Below, piece after piece: positions 16,527 to 25,968 of a DNA stretch of 64,000 nt. The notes under the pieces are model-generated. The model was not told where the DNA came from and did not search any database. It worked only from the letters and a program-made list of their open reading frames with translations. Each line of letters starts with the position of its first letter. Position 1 is the first letter of the stretch. The position numbers were made by a program, and so were the translations under genes. Source of the DNA: Rhodococcus qingshengii (lineage in GTDB: Bacteria; Actinomycetota; Actinomycetes; Mycobacteriales; Mycobacteriaceae); NCBI RefSeq assembly GCF_021025955.1, contig NZ_JAJNCL010000011.1, forward strand, positions 124,001-188,000, in the 5' to 3' direction.

Positions 16527-17972
16527 TTAGAGCGCTACATACTTGGTATCGAGGTACTCGTCGATACCCTCGGTTCCGCCTTCACGGCCGAAGCCCGATT
16601 CCTTGACGCCACCGAACGGTGCCGCAGCATCGGAGATCGCGCCGCGGTTGACGCCCACCATGCCGGTGTCCAGCTTGGCCGAGACACGCATCGCACGGTC
16701 GATGTCGCGGGTGTAGAAGTACGCCACGAGACCGTACTCGGTGTTGTTCGCTGCCGCGATCGCCTCGTCTTCGGTGTCGAAACCGACCACTGCCGCAACG
16801 GGTCCGAAGATCTCTTCCTTCAGCAGGCGCGCATCGGCGGGCACCTGATCCAGAACGGTCGGGGTGAAGAAGAACCCGGGGCCTTCGGGTGCCGATCCAC
16901 CGGTGCGAACGCGAGCGCCCTTGGACACGGCGTCGTCGACGAGTCCGGTGACGGTTGCGAGCTGCTTGGTGTTGATCAGCGGTCCGATGTTGGTGCCCTC
17001 GGCGTCACCGGCGCCTACCTTCAAGGCCGCAACCTTGGCGGTGAACTTGTCTGTGAACTCTTCGCGCACGGAGTTGGCGACGTAGATGCGGTTGGCCGCG
17101 GTGCAGGCCTCGCCGCCGTTGCGCATCTTCGCGAGCATTGCGCCGTCGACAGCCGCGTCGATGTCGGCGTCGTCGAAGACGATGAACGGTGCATTGCCAC
17201 CGAGTTCCATCGACGTGCGGAGCAGCTTGTCAGCGGCATTGCGCACCAACAGCTTTCCGACGCCGGTGGAGCCGGTGAAGGTGACCTTGCGCAGACGCGC
17301 ATCTTCCATCAACGGTCCGCTGATGGAAGCCGCGTCGGACGTCGGGAGGATCGAGAGCACACCGTCGGGCAGACCCGCGTCGGCAAACACCTGACCGAGG
17401 AGCTGCATGGTCAGCGGCGTGTCCTCGGCGGGCTTGACGATGATGGTGCAACCGGCAGCCAGCGCCGGTCCGATCTTGCGCGTGCCCATTGCGAGCGGGA
17501 AGTTCCACGGGGTGATCGCGAGGACCGGTCCAACGGCTTCCTTGGTGACCAGGATGCGACCGTTGCCGGCCGGAGCCTGCGTGAAACGGCCACCGATGCG
17601 GACTGCTTCCTCACTGAACCAGCGCAGGAATTCGCCGCCGTAGTTAACCTCACCGCGGCTCTCTGCCAACGACTTACCCATTTCCAGGGTCATCATCAGC
17701 GCGAAGTCCTCGGCGCGGGCGTGCAGCAATTCGAAGGCGGTGCGCAGGATCTCGCCGCGTACACGTGCCGGAGTGGCCGCCCAGTCTTCCTGCGCCGCAG
17801 CGGCGAGGTCGAGCGCGCGGATACCGTCGGCAGCGGTGGCGTCGGCCACCTGGGCGAGTTCCTCACCCGTGGCCGGGTTGTAGACCGCAAAGGTCTTCTC
17901 GGCCGGGACGAGTTTGCCGCCGAGCCAGAGACCCCTGGGTACCGAGTCGAGAAGATCCGAGACGTTGGACAT
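16527..17972 (-). CDS. gabD: Succinate-semialdehyde / glutarate-semialdehyde dehydrogenase
   Basis: 481 aa NAD(P)-dependent aldehyde dehydrogenase. Seen: ITPWNFPLAM with Asn157, TFTGSTGVGK nucleotide loop, catalytic Glu256 in MELGGNAPFIVF, catalytic Cys290 in GGEACTAANR, and the GFGREGGTEGIDEYLDTKYV end typical of GabD. It oxidises succinic semialdehyde from GABA to succinate, or the C5 homologue to glutarate. It begins 1 base after gabT in the same operon. Confidence 0.93.
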   Translation of the reverse strand: MSNVSDLLDSVPRGLWLGGKLVPAEKTFAVYNPATGEELAQVADATAADGIRALDLAAAAQEDWAATPARVRGEILRTAFELLHARAEDFALMMTLEMGKSLAESRGEVNYGGEFLRWFSEEAVRIGGRFTQAPAGNGRILVTKEAVGPVLAITPWNFPLAMGTRKIGPALAAGCTIIVKPAEDTPLTMQLLGQVFADAGLPDGVLSILPTSDAASISGPLMEDARLRKVTFTGSTGVGKLLVRNAADKLLRTSMELGGNAPFIVFDDADIDAAVDGAMLAKMRNGGEACTAANRIYVANSVREEFTDKFTAKVAALKVGAGDAEGTNIGPLINTKQLATVTGLVDDAVSKGARVRTGGSAPEGPGFFFTPTVLDQVPADARLLKEEIFGPVAAVVGFDTEDEAIAAANNTEYGLVAYFYTRDIDRAMRVSAKLDTGMVGVNRGAISDAAAPFGGVKESGFGREGGTEGIDEYLDTKYVAL

Positions 17973-17973
17973 G

Positions 17974-19338
17974 TCAGTTCCCCTGTGCTGCAGTGCGGAT
18001 GGCGGTCTCGAGGACGGTCAGCGCGTCATCGAGCAGCTCTTCGGAGATGACCAGCGGCGGGAGCAGACGGATGACGTTGCCGTAGGTACCGCAGGTGAGG
18101 ATCACGACGCCGGCCGCGAGGCAGTCCGCGGCGATCTTCTTGGTGATGTCGGCATCCGGCTCCTGTCCACCGGGCTTGACGAGCTCGATGGCGAGCATGG
18201 CGCCGCGACCGCGAACGTCACCGATGGCGTCGAGTTCCTTTGCCAATGCGTTCATTCGGCCGACGACGGTCGATTCGATGGTGCGCGCACGGCCACAGAG
18301 GTCGAGCTCACGCATCTGGTCGATGGACGCCAATGCAGCGGCGCAGGCGACGGGGTTACCGCCGTAGGTTCCACCGAGGCCGCCGGGGTGGACGGCGTCG
18401 ATGAGCTCGGCGCGGCCCGTGACAGCGGCCAGCGGCATGCCGCCGGCGATGCCCTTGGCGAGCGTGACCAGGTCGGGGACGATTCCCTCGTGATCGCTGG
18501 CGAACCAGGCGCCGGTTCGAGCAAAGCCTGCCTGAACCTCGTCGGCGATGAAGACGACGCCGTTCTCCTTGGCCCACGCGACGAGCGTCGGGAGGAATCC
18601 TTCTGCGGGAACGATGAATCCGCCCTCGCCCTGAATGGGCTCGATGAGGATAGCGGCAGTGTTGGCAGCGCCGACCTGCTTCTCGATCATCGTGATGGCG
18701 CGCTGTGCGGCCTGCTCACCGGTGATCTTGGAGCCGTCGACATTGAGGCCCTCGCGGTACGGGTAGGACATCGGGACGCGGTAGACCTCGGGGGCGAACG
18801 GACCGAAACCACTCTTGTACGGCATGGACTTCGAGGTCAGTGCCATCGTGAGGTTGGTGCGACCGTGGTACGCGTGGTCGAAGACGACGACTGCGTCGCG
18901 ACCGGTTGCGTGACGGGCGATCTTGACGGCGTTCTCGACAGCCTCTGCGCCGGAGTTGAACAGCACGGAACGCTTCTCGTGGTCACCGGGGGTGAGTTCG
19001 GCGAGACGCTCGGCGACCTCGACGTAGCCCTCGTACGGAGCGACCATGAAACAGGTGTGGGTGAAGTGCGCGACCTGATCCTGAACTGCGGACACGACGG
19101 CCGGGTTGGAGGCGCCGACGCTGGTCACCGCGATACCGGCACCGAGGTCGATCAGCGAGTTGCCGTCGACGTCGACGATGACTCCGCCGTCTGCGTCGGC
19201 GACATAGACCGGGAGGGTGGATGCGACGCCTGCGCCGACGACCTTCTTACGACGTTCGGCGAGCGCAGCCGAGCGCGGGCCCGGGAACTCCGTGACGATG
19301 CGACGCTCCTGCGGAAGCCGGTATTCGATTGCACTCAT
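17974..19338 (-). CDS. gabT: 4-aminobutyrate (5-aminovalerate) aminotransferase
   Basis: 454 aa class III aminotransferase. Visible: VLFNSGAEAVENAVKIARH, FDHAYHGRTNLTM, IEPIQGEGGF, IADEVQAGFARTG with Asp266 for the pyridine nitrogen, and LVTLAKGIAGGMPLA with Lys295 for PLP. It moves the amino group of GABA (or 5-aminovalerate) to 2-oxoglutarate. GAGGGTGG precedes the ATG. It is followed at once by gabD and is divergent from a PucR regulator. Confidence 0.93.
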   Translation of the reverse strand: MSAIEYRLPQERRIVTEFPGPRSAALAERRKKVVGAGVASTLPVYVADADGGVIVDVDGNSLIDLGAGIAVTSVGASNPAVVSAVQDQVAHFTHTCFMVAPYEGYVEVAERLAELTPGDHEKRSVLFNSGAEAVENAVKIARHATGRDAVVVFDHAYHGRTNLTMALTSKSMPYKSGFGPFAPEVYRVPMSYPYREGLNVDGSKITGEQAAQRAITMIEKQVGAANTAAILIEPIQGEGGFIVPAEGFLPTLVAWAKENGVVFIADEVQAGFARTGAWFASDHEGIVPDLVTLAKGIAGGMPLAAVTGRAELIDAVHPGGLGGTYGGNPVACAAALASIDQMRELDLCGRARTIESTVVGRMNALAKELDAIGDVRGRGAMLAIELVKPGGQEPDADITKKIAADCLAAGVVILTCGTYGNVIRLLPPLVISEELLDDALTVLETAIRTAAQGN

Positions 19339-19466
19339 GTGACCACCCTCTCGGTTGTGTATTGCATTCGAGTATGCGACGCGCGAGGCATCGCAAGCAC
19401 TGCCGAAATGGATACCCAAAGCTTCAGGACTACTCCATATCGGCAACGACAGCTAGCCTTGATCAG

Positions 19467-20984
19467 GTGACGGTTCCGATCTCGTGGCTCTTGCGCCAGA
19501 AACACCTCTCGCTGGCTCTGCTCACCGACCGAGCAGCTGCCACCCACCCCGTCACGTTTGCGCAGGCCACAGAGCTGACGGACCCCACCCCGTGGCTTTC
19601 CGGCGGCGAATTGGTGCTCACCACCGGGCTGGCACTGGTGGGCGCGGATGCCACCGACTACAGCGAGTACATCGACCGTCTGGCCGCCGCAGAAGTATCG
19701 GCTCTGGGTTTCGGGACCGGCCTTTCCCACGAGAGTGTGCCCGCAGACCTGATTGCCGCCGCCCGCGGTCGCGGACTCCCCCTGCTGGAAGTGCCGTTCA
19801 CGACCCCGTTCGCGGCGGTCACTCGCGCGGTGATGACCCGCCTGAGCCAGCAGGAATACGAATCGGTACTCCGCGCGGCAGAAGTACAGACTCGCATCAC
19901 CCGCGTTGCGCTGCGCGGTGGCGTGTCGGCGATCGTGCGCGAACTGGCCACGGCCACAAAAACTTCGGTGGCGTTTGTCGGAGATCGGATCACCGCGGTG
20001 CATCCGGCAAACCAGAAGTCGTTGATCACCGAGGTTCGCGCGGTCGCGGCCACAACCCGCGATCCCAACGCTCCGGCGTCGATCTCGCAGAGCACACCCG
20101 AACGGACGCTGACACTGTCCCCCGTCGGCGTCACCGACAGCTGGCACGGCTACCTCGCTATGGCGGGCGCCGGGCCCCTGAGCAATATCGACAGAGTGTT
20201 GCTCGGGCATGCGGTCTCGTTGCTCACTCTCGAACTCGAGAAACCGGTTCGACTACGGGCCGAGCGAACTCGACTCAACGCCATGGCTTTCGGGCTCTTA
20301 CTCGACGGCCGAATCCCCGAGGACGGTGTGCCGTCGTACTTGGATGAAGCGAGCGACACGCACGGCAACGTCCGTGTCGTCCACGTTCGCGGATCCGGAC
20401 TCGGCCCCGTTCTCCGCGAACTCGACAACGCTCTCGCGCGAGCAGGCCGGCCGTTGTTCGCGCAATCCGAGGACGGTTCGCTGACCGTACTCCTTCGCGG
20501 AACCGACACAATCGACACTGCCAAAACACTACTGGCGCAGCTCTCCCCCACCGAGGCGAAGACGGTGCGTGCCGGAATCAGCACCCCTCACCGTCTTCTG
20601 GACGCACCGCGCGCACTGGTCCAGGCCCGCGCCGCGGCCAATCTCACGACGGCCACTGCCCGCATTCTCGAGTTCGACGCTCTGAGTGGTTCGACGATTC
20701 TGGCATCCGAACCTGCCCGTGAGGCACTGATCGCAATGGCTGCGGACACCATCCCGGTGCTGACCGAACACGACCAGGCACACGGGACCGCACTGGTCGC
20801 GTCATTGCGCGCCTATCTCGAGGCAAACGGCCAATGGGAATCGGCCGCAGCCGAACTCGGCGTTCACCGGCACACCCTCCGAGGTCGCATCGCACGCATC
20901 GAGGAACTGCTGCAATGCGACCTCGGACAGGCCAGGGTCAGAGCCGAACTGCTGCTCTCGCTACTCGCCTGGGAGGGTCGCTGA
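19467..20984 (+). CDS. PucR-family transcriptional regulator (probable GABA operon regulator)
   Basis: 505 aa. The N-terminal PucR domain (VPISWLLRQKHLSLALLTDR, GGELVLTTGLAL, GFGTGLSHESVPADLI) is followed by a middle GGDEF-like region and a C-terminal HTH (YLEANGQWESAAAELGVHRH, TLRGRIARIEELL). The GTG start fits the family N-terminus. It is divergent from gabT with about 130 bp between, which implies control of gabTD; related regulators respond to GABA in corynebacteria-type operons. Confidence 0.88.
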   Translation: MTVPISWLLRQKHLSLALLTDRAAATHPVTFAQATELTDPTPWLSGGELVLTTGLALVGADATDYSEYIDRLAAAEVSALGFGTGLSHESVPADLIAAARGRGLPLLEVPFTTPFAAVTRAVMTRLSQQEYESVLRAAEVQTRITRVALRGGVSAIVRELATATKTSVAFVGDRITAVHPANQKSLITEVRAVAATTRDPNAPASISQSTPERTLTLSPVGVTDSWHGYLAMAGAGPLSNIDRVLLGHAVSLLTLELEKPVRLRAERTRLNAMAFGLLLDGRIPEDGVPSYLDEASDTHGNVRVVHVRGSGLGPVLRELDNALARAGRPLFAQSEDGSLTVLLRGTDTIDTAKTLLAQLSPTEAKTVRAGISTPHRLLDAPRALVQARAAANLTTATARILEFDALSGSTILASEPAREALIAMAADTIPVLTEHDQAHGTALVASLRAYLEANGQWESAAAELGVHRHTLRGRIARIEELLQCDLGQARVRAELLLSLLAWEGR

Positions 20985-23900
20985 ACGCTCCGCGGCGTGC
21001 ACCGAAGCGAAACCGGACGCACCGCGAACGAGTAGTTCGAGTTCGGCGTCGACCGTGCAGAGACGGGCGGTGTCCAGCGCTCCACTGCGGCTCACGCTCG
21101 ACATCAAAGCCGTGAACCGGCGCACCGCTTGCGGATTGGCGGCGATCCACAACTCGACCACCTCCGGAATACCTTCTCCGAGCGCTCCGGACACGAGGTC
21201 CGCGAAACGCGCCGTCAACCTGGCATGGACGGCAGCGCTGCCCATGACCTCCCAATGCGAGGCACCGACGGCAACGTCGACGCCCCCGAGAACGTCGCCC
21301 AGATCGAGGGTGTCGGAGAGTTCCCGGTAGATCGCGGCCGCGGCCTGAACCGTCGTATTCTCCTGCAACGCAATGTCAGCCAGGGCGAGCGCCCCGAAAG
21401 ACGCCTCGATGCGGTCGCTTGCCGACAGCCCTTCGGTGAGAGCCCGCACGGGCGCGGCCCATCGATCGATGTCGGCTCGCGGGTTCACGGTGAACCGGCC
21501 GGCTGCTCCCGGACGACGCAACACCCAGCTCATCTCGGATTCCAACAACTGCTGCAAGCGATCGAGAGCCTGCAACTGCTCGGTGGCGCGGAGCTCCGAG
21601 TTCAAGATCTCGTGCCGAAGTTCCTCGGTGCCGAGCACTTCGCTGACCACCGCGTAGGCCAGAGCCGCTTCCGGACTGTGGACTCCGAGGTGTTCCTCGA
21701 GCCGGAACAGCACGCCGGGGCCGACGCGGTTGACCAGTTCGTCGACCACCGAGGTGATGATGATGTCGCGGCCCAACCGATGTGCGCGGACCGCGTCCGG
21801 TGCTGCCTCGACGACGGAGAGCGGGAAGTACTGAGGAAGGCGATCGGCGAAGATCTGATTGTCCGGGACGGTCGACGCCCCCAATTCCGCCGTCAGCACG
21901 TTCTTCGACTGCGCCACCAGCACAGCAAGTTCCGGTCGCAGGAGACCCTGCCCGGCACGCGCCCTGACCGCCAGCGCCTTGGCGTCGGGTAGCGATTCTT
22001 CGAGGCGCTTCATCGCGCCCGCCGAGACCAGATTCTCGATCAACCGCTCGTGCTGATCGAGTAGGGCGGGAGCGCGGTGCTCGGCCAGGCTGATCGCGAG
22101 GGTCTGATCTTCACTGGCCTCGAGTACCGATGCGGCTACCTCGTCCTGAGCCGCCGCAAGTAGTTCATTGCGCGAGGTCGCGTCCAACGCTGCGAGTGCG
22201 ATCTTGATGTTGACCTCACGGTCCGAGGTAGCCACGCCTGCCGCGTTGTCGATGAAGTCGGCGTTGATTCGGCCTCCGCCAGCGGCATATTCGATGCGGG
22301 CACGCTGGGTGAAACCGAGATTACCGCCCTCACCCACGACGGTTGCACGCAACTCGTCAGCGCTGACGCGAACTGCGTCGTTGGACGGATCGGCCGCGTC
22401 GACGTTGCTTTCGGTCGACGCCTTCACGTAGGTACCGACGCCACCGTTCCACAACAGGTCCACCGGAGCGCACAGGATCGCTCGGATCAGTTCCTGCGGA
22501 GTCAGCTTCTCCTCGGTGATACCGAGGACCTGACGCGCCTCGAGCGGAAGACGGATCGACTTCGCGCTGCGCGGCCAGACGCCACCGCCAGGCGACATCA
22601 CGGTGCGGTCGAAGTCGTCCCAGGACGAGCGCGGCACGGTGAAGAGACGAGCGCGTTCGGCAAACGTCGTCTCGGTGTCGGGGTTCGGGTCGATGAAGAT
22701 GTGGCGGTGGTCGAATGCCGCGACCAGACGGATCTTGTGCGAGAGCAACATTCCGTTACCGAACACATCGCCGGACATGTCACCGATGCCCGCGACGGTG
22801 AACGGATCTGTGTCGACGTCGAGGTCGCGCTCGGCGAAGTGGCGCCGCACCGCTACCCAGGCGCCGCGAGCGGTGATGCCCATCGCCTTGTGGTCGTAGC
22901 CGGCCGAACCGCCGGAAGCAAAAGCGTCGCCGAGCCAGAAACCACGCTCGACGGCGATGCCGTTCGCGACATCGGAGAACCGTGCGGTCCCCTTGTCCGC
23001 CGCCACGACGAGGTAGGAGTCTTCACCGTCGTACTCGATTACTTCTGCCGGGTGCACCGCTGCGCCGTCGACGATGTTGTCCACCACGTCCAGCAAGCCG
23101 CGGATGAAGGTGCTGTACGACTCCTGCACCTGCGCCGGGGTCGGTGACGACGTGCCCCGAACCACGAACGCACCCTTGGCTCCCGAGGGAACGATCGGCG
23201 AATTCTTCACGCTCTGGGTCTTCATCAGACTCAGAGCCTCGGTGCGGAAGTCCTCGTATCGATCCGACCAACGCAGGCCACCACGGGCGACGGAGGAGCT
23301 ACGCAGATGCACGCCTTCGACATTGGGTGCGCTGACGTAGATCTCGCGGAATGGAACTGTCTTCTGCGGGGTGGAGAGCAACTGCGAGTCGATCTTGAAC
23401 GACGCGTACGGCAGCGGCTCGCCGGACTCACCGCGCAGGTACCAGTTGGTGCGCAGAGTCGCCTGCAAGAATGAACGCACACCGCGCAAGACGCGATCCT
23501 CGTCGAGAGTGTCTGCACCGTCGACTGATTCGTCGATGGCCGCCGCCGCGGTGGCCACGGCCGTCTCACGCGAACCTGCTACTGCGGGATCGAAACGCGC
23601 GGTGAAGAGTTCGATTGCCTGCCGTACGAAGAGCGGCTTCGCTGCCAACACTCCGACGATGTAGCTCTCGGACAACCCGATACGAGCCTGAGCGAGGAAA
23701 CGGCACGCAGCGCGCAGCAACTCTGCGTCGCGCCACGTGATGTCTGCTCGTCCGATCAGACTGGAGAATGCGTCCATCCGGGTCTGTCCGGCGATGACGG
23801 CTTCGAAGGCGTCCGCCATCTTCTCCAGCGCACTGCCGTCAAAGGTGCTCGGCTCGAAGGTGAAGTAGTGTGCCGAACCCAGAACGGTCGGAAGCGGGCG

Positions 23901-24152
23901 GTGCGTCGAAACTCGGAGTCCGAGGGACTCGAAGTTCTCGCACAGATCGGAGAGGGAGGGCTCTCCGGACGGCCACAGCACCACACAGGTCAGATCGTCA
24001 CTGTTCAGGGCATCGCCCTGACGGAAGACGAGTCGCTGGCCCGCTGCTGCCAATTCGGCGACCAGTTCGAGCGCCGGGTCACCGGATCGATCACCGCCCG
24101 CGGGTCTCGATTCTGCAGCTGCGGTCTTGGTCGCCGATGATGTGCTCGCCAT
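20961..24152 (-). CDS. gdh: NAD-dependent glutamate dehydrogenase, short (about 115 kDa) type
   Basis: 1063 aa. Markers of the large NAD-GDH family: SVARGGLRWSDRYEDFRTEA, PIVPSGAKGAFVV with the catalytic-type Lys, GDMSGDVFGNGMLLS, AAFDHRHIFIDPNPD and DLLWNGGVGTYVKAS. It deaminates glutamate to 2-oxoglutarate. Actinobacterial members are often about 1600 aa; this one lacks the extra N-terminal regulatory part. AGGAGGG precedes the ATG. It sits beside amino-acid degradation genes that load nitrogen onto glutamate. Its 3' end overlaps pucR by 24 bp. Confidence 0.93.
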   Translation of the reverse strand: MASTSSATKTAAAESRPAGGDRSGDPALELVAELAAAGQRLVFRQGDALNSDDLTCVVLWPSGEPSLSDLCENFESLGLRVSTHRPLPTVLGSAHYFTFEPSTFDGSALEKMADAFEAVIAGQTRMDAFSSLIGRADITWRDAELLRAACRFLAQARIGLSESYIVGVLAAKPLFVRQAIELFTARFDPAVAGSRETAVATAAAAIDESVDGADTLDEDRVLRGVRSFLQATLRTNWYLRGESGEPLPYASFKIDSQLLSTPQKTVPFREIYVSAPNVEGVHLRSSSVARGGLRWSDRYEDFRTEALSLMKTQSVKNSPIVPSGAKGAFVVRGTSSPTPAQVQESYSTFIRGLLDVVDNIVDGAAVHPAEVIEYDGEDSYLVVAADKGTARFSDVANGIAVERGFWLGDAFASGGSAGYDHKAMGITARGAWVAVRRHFAERDLDVDTDPFTVAGIGDMSGDVFGNGMLLSHKIRLVAAFDHRHIFIDPNPDTETTFAERARLFTVPRSSWDDFDRTVMSPGGGVWPRSAKSIRLPLEARQVLGITEEKLTPQELIRAILCAPVDLLWNGGVGTYVKASTESNVDAADPSNDAVRVSADELRATVVGEGGNLGFTQRARIEYAAGGGRINADFIDNAAGVATSDREVNIKIALAALDATSRNELLAAAQDEVAASVLEASEDQTLAISLAEHRAPALLDQHERLIENLVSAGAMKRLEESLPDAKALAVRARAGQGLLRPELAVLVAQSKNVLTAELGASTVPDNQIFADRLPQYFPLSVVEAAPDAVRAHRLGRDIIITSVVDELVNRVGPGVLFRLEEHLGVHSPEAALAYAVVSEVLGTEELRHEILNSELRATEQLQALDRLQQLLESEMSWVLRRPGAAGRFTVNPRADIDRWAAPVRALTEGLSASDRIEASFGALALADIALQENTTVQAAAAIYRELSDTLDLGDVLGGVDVAVGASHWEVMGSAAVHARLTARFADLVSGALGEGIPEVVELWIAANPQAVRRFTALMSSVSRSGALDTARLCTVDAELELLVRGASGFASVHAAERSATLPGE

Positions 24153-24218
24153 TGAACACCCTCCTGGAAATTATTGGATCCGAACACTTTCCAGTGTTGC
24201 GTGGATCACCGGAAAGAG

Positions 24219-24258
24219 GTCGTGCCCGATAGGAGTACCAACCCCCATCGGGCACGAC
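24219..24258 (-). terminator. Terminator after the monooxygenase/amidase operon
   Basis: A 12-bp perfect stem (GTCGTGCCCGAT and complement) with a 16-base loop; on the minus strand it is followed by CTCTTTCC. It lies between the monooxygenase gene and gdh. Confidence 0.65.
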
Positions 24259-24279
24259 ATTTCGGCAGTTGCGGTGAGC

Positions 24280-25968
24280 TCAGTCGCCCAACCTGATCGG
24301 AGCGAGCTCCTCGAACACGTCGCCGGGTCCGGGATTCTCGGTAGGCGCAGCGCCGCCGAGATGGTTGACGACGCCCCATACCGCGTTGATCGCGGTCTGA
24401 ATCGCGCCCTCGGCCCAGCCGGCAGTCCACGACACGTCGTCTCCGGCGAGGAAGATTCCCCGGTGACGCGGTTCGAGATCATTCTGCACGAAGTGAGAGA
24501 ACAGGCGCTCCTGGTACCGGTAGTGCCCCGGAAGGTTCGCCTTGAATGCACCCATGAAGTCGCGCTCGGTTTCCCACGACAGCGTCACCGGGCTCGAGAT
24601 GATGTGGCTGCGGAAGTCCACGCCGGGGTAGATCTCTTCGAGAGAGCGCAGCATGATGTTCATGCGCTCGGTGGCGTCGAGCGCCAGCAGCTTCAGCGAA
24701 TCGTCCGACCAGGTGTACGACAAGCAGATCAGGCCTGGCTTGCCTTCGCCCTGATCGAGCAGGTAGGTGCCGCGACTCATACGGTCGGTCAGTGTCATCG
24801 ACACCGAATCACGGCCGGTCACGGGGTCCTTGTCCTTCCAGAACGGGCGGTCGACGAGAACGAACACCTTGGTCGAACCCATGTAGTGAGTGCGCTCGAT
24901 CGCAGTCCAGTGATCGATCGGGAACAGATCGTCGTCACACCTGATGTTGTTGAGCAGCATCCAACTCTGCACTGTCACAACGGCACTCGCATACGTGCGA
25001 ATGAAACCTTCGGAGTCCGTGACCGTGATGTTGCCGGGCTCGGTACGCCGGAGTTCGGTGACGCGGGGACGCGTCTCGCCGTCGTTGAGCGAAGCGACCG
25101 TAGTACCGGCAGGCCAGTGCGCCATGTTCGCCGGTGCGCGGTTCCACAACCGCATCGGCAGCTGCTGCGATCCGCCGACGATGCCGCGGTGGTCGTCGTC
25201 GGCGGCCGTGATGACCACACGAAGGATTTCGAGAATCGAGTTGGGGTAGTCGGTATCCCAACCGCCCGTACCGAATCCGACCTGCCCGAACACTTCCCGC
25301 ATGTGGAAGGACTTGAAATGCTTCGACGCGGCGAGGAATCCGTAGAACGTCTGGTCGTCGTAGCGCACCACGAGGTCGTTCCAGATCCGCTTGATTTCTG
25401 CGGTGTCGCGGTCACGAATGGCCTGCTGCAACGGAATCAGATCGGCATGCTCTTCGAGAGTGCGCTGCCAGGCTTGCGCCACCTCGGTGTAGATCGGCGG
25501 CAGATCCTCGAGAGTGTGCGCGTAGTGGCTCTCACCCTTGAGGTCGATGACCGTGCTTGGTGTGACCTCGGCAAGAGGATTGGGGAACTCTTCGGTCTGC
25601 AGACCCAGTTCGTTCAGGTAGTGGAACAACGTCGTCGACGACGGTGGGAAACGCATTGCGCCCATCTCGGCGACCACCCCGGGGTGCCCGTCGAACTCGA
25701 CCGACCGCATCCGGCCACCGATCTGATCAGCTTCGTAGACAATCGGTTTGAGACCGACCTTGAGCAACTCGTAGGCCGCGATCATGCCGGAGAGTCCACC
25801 ACCGATCACGGCAACTTCTGTACCCAGTGCCAGATCGGGCACCGAGCCGAGTCCCGCCGGACTGGAAACGTAGTCGTCGTACGGGAACGGAAAATCCGGT
25901 CCGAACATCGTGAGGGGCGGCTGCTTGCCGGGTTCCGAGGAACTGTCCGGAGCTACTGGGATGGTCAT
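24280..25968 (-). CDS. davB: Flavin-dependent L-lysine/L-arginine 2-monooxygenase (DavB-like)
   Basis: 562 aa, close to the 560 aa of Pseudomonas lysine 2-monooxygenase as recalled. The start FGPDFPFPYDDY, the FAD Rossmann motif EVAVIGGGLSGMIAAYELLK (51-70), EMGAMRFPPSS, HMREVFGQVGFGTGGWDTDY, DRPFWKDKDPVTGRD, and the C-terminal GIFLAGDDVSWTAGWAEGAI follow that family through its length. The enzyme decarboxylates and oxygenates a basic amino acid to an amide. It overlaps davA by 4 bp (ATGA). Lysine or arginine cannot be told apart by eye; the nearby ureohydrolase favours arginine. Confidence 0.85.
   Translation of the reverse strand: MTIPVAPDSSSEPGKQPPLTMFGPDFPFPYDDYVSSPAGLGSVPDLALGTEVAVIGGGLSGMIAAYELLKVGLKPIVYEADQIGGRMRSVEFDGHPGVVAEMGAMRFPPSSTTLFHYLNELGLQTEEFPNPLAEVTPSTVIDLKGESHYAHTLEDLPPIYTEVAQAWQRTLEEHADLIPLQQAIRDRDTAEIKRIWNDLVVRYDDQTFYGFLAASKHFKSFHMREVFGQVGFGTGGWDTDYPNSILEILRVVITAADDDHRGIVGGSQQLPMRLWNRAPANMAHWPAGTTVASLNDGETRPRVTELRRTEPGNITVTDSEGFIRTYASAVVTVQSWMLLNNIRCDDDLFPIDHWTAIERTHYMGSTKVFVLVDRPFWKDKDPVTGRDSVSMTLTDRMSRGTYLLDQGEGKPGLICLSYTWSDDSLKLLALDATERMNIMLRSLEEIYPGVDFRSHIISSPVTLSWETERDFMGAFKANLPGHYRYQERLFSHFVQNDLEPRHRGIFLAGDDVSWTAGWAEGAIQTAINAVWGVVNHLGGAAPTENPGPGDVFEELAPIRLGD

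Noticed and set aside
17914-19470. 518-codon open frame on the plus strand
   Set aside because: It lies exactly opposite gabT, is antisense to well-matched protein sequence and has low-complexity Asp/Gly/Val composition typical of mirror frames in high-GC DNA.
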